DNA of 64,000 nt from Amycolatopsis bartoniae. Its GTDB lineage: Bacteria > Actinomycetota > Actinomycetes > Mycobacteriales > Pseudonocardiaceae. The DNA lies in contig NZ_JACHWH010000001.1 of assembly GCF_014191255.1 (NCBI RefSeq), positions 1-64,000 on the forward strand. Direction: 5' to 3'. Position 1 is the stretch's first letter, and every line of letters begins with the position of its first letter. The notes beneath the pieces are model-generated. The model saw only the letters and a program-made list of their open reading frames with translations, searched no databases and was not told the DNA's origin. The position numbers and the translations under genes were made by a program. Shown one piece after another: positions 63,635 to 64,000 of this stretch.

Positions 63635-64000
63635 CCGCCGCCAGCACGCCGAAGGGCGAGCGCAGGCGGGCCGCCCTCGTGGTGGCCGCCGCCGAACTGC
63701 TCGTCGAAGGCGGCTTCGACGCGATCCGGCACCGCGCCGTGGCCGAGCGCGCCGGGCTGCCGCTGGCTTCCACCACGTACTACTTCGACTCCCTCGAAGA
63801 GCTGGTGACCGCCGCCGTCGAGTACCGCGGGCGGCTGGAGCTGGACCAGGGCCGCGAGCAGCTGGCGAAGCTGTCCACCGAGCCCCGCGCGACGGACACC
63901 CTGGTCGAGATGGTGCTCGACCAGCTACTCGGCGAGGACACGGCGTACGAGGCGGTGCTGCTGCGCTACGAACGGCTCGTGACCACCGGCCGGCGCCCGT
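63631..64000 (+). CDS. TetR-family regulator, 5' part
   Basis: 123 codons to the window end; the rest lies outside. It starts with GTG overlapping the stop of the candidate anti-sigma gene (GTGA). Helix-turn-helix region ALVVAAAELLVEGGFDAIRHRAVAERAGLPLASTTYYFDSLEELVTAAV, then the start of the ligand-binding helices (TDTLVEMVLDQLLGEDTAYEAVLLRYERLV). Its target is unknown. Confidence 0.87.
   Translation, partial: MTAASTPKGERRRAALVVAAAELLVEGGFDAIRHRAVAERAGLPLASTTYYFDSLEELVTAAVEYRGRLELDQGREQLAKLSTEPRATDTLVEMVLDQLLGEDTAYEAVLLRYERLVTTGRRP

Overview
The window is about 72% G+C, uses GTG starts freely, and is packed with genes that overlap by four bases (GTGA/ATGA). It carries dnaK-grpE-dnaJ-hspR with HAIR operators, F420-type enzymes, a PE/PPE/EspG-like type VII secretion cassette and a DasR-like operator. 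This points to a high-GC actinobacterium, most likely of the Pseudonocardiaceae (Amycolatopsis-like). From memory, several genes (dnaK operon, clpB, pyrE, a TrmH-family methylase, a GH76-like protein, fba, a DUF3151 protein, purA and its neighbour, a type II flavohaemoglobin) correspond to one chromosomal stretch of Mycobacterium tuberculosis (about Rv0350-Rv0385). The backbone is therefore ancestral, with accessory genes set into it.

Layout. 1-11 kb: end of a DUF4097 protein, the HspR-controlled dnaK-grpE-dnaJ-hspR operon, a dienelactone hydrolase/flavohaemoglobin pair on the other strand, a MarR regulator, a DHFR-like reductase, and clpB behind a third HAIR element. 11-16 kb: a membrane-anchored protein, an SDR, pyrE, DUF2784, an RNA methylase and a GH76-like enzyme. 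15-21.4 kb: a LacI regulator divergent from a six-gene, fully overlapping sugar-import operon (binding protein, permease, ATPase, PfkB kinase, PRK-like kinase, SDR). 21.4-27 kb: two DnaA-box sequences, a VOC protein, a GC-rich degenerate repeat, a DedA protein, and a marR-MFS-YceI operon whose proteins share carboxypeptidase-regulatory-like repeats. 27-34.4 kb: a PPOX/F420 enzyme, a GlcD-like oxidase, a Phd/VapC toxin-antitoxin pair, a second DedA protein, a flavin monooxygenase behind a broken regulator gene, nagA with a DasR-like site, an ECF-like sigma factor and a YCII protein. 34.4-46.5 kb: SDR, aldo/keto reductase, F420 LLM enzyme, fructose-bisphosphate aldolase, a multi-pass membrane protein, DUF3151, secreted lipase/TetR pair, a large flavoprotein, secreted HNH nuclease, a degenerate lipid-kinase-like protein and purA. 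46.5-54.4 kb: an OsmC remnant, an LLM enzyme, an Na+/H+ antiporter, an MFS drug exporter with a leader peptide and attenuator-like hairpin, an A+T-richer stretch with a small XRE regulator, a glycerophosphodiesterase and purD. 54.4-59.3 kb: a type VII secretion substrate cassette (PE-like, DUF3558 lipoprotein, PPE-like, EspG-like, small protein, WXG/lysozyme-like protein). 59.3-64 kb: an aminotransferase, a tiny membrane protein, HAD phosphatase, threonine aldolase, a sigma factor with a linked membrane protein, and a TetR gene cut by the window end.

Themes. Protein quality control (HspR regulon) and purine/pyrimidine synthesis form the conserved core. Around it are regulated uptake and efflux modules, each with its own repressor and palindromic operator. 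The most distinctive items are the MFS transporter fused to carboxypeptidase-regulatory repeats, the attenuator in front of the second MFS gene, the orphan PE/PPE-like cassette with a wall-lytic candidate effector, and two genes (GbsR-like regulator, OsmC) apparently broken by internal deletions. I saw no tRNA, rRNA, CRISPR array or insertion sequence.
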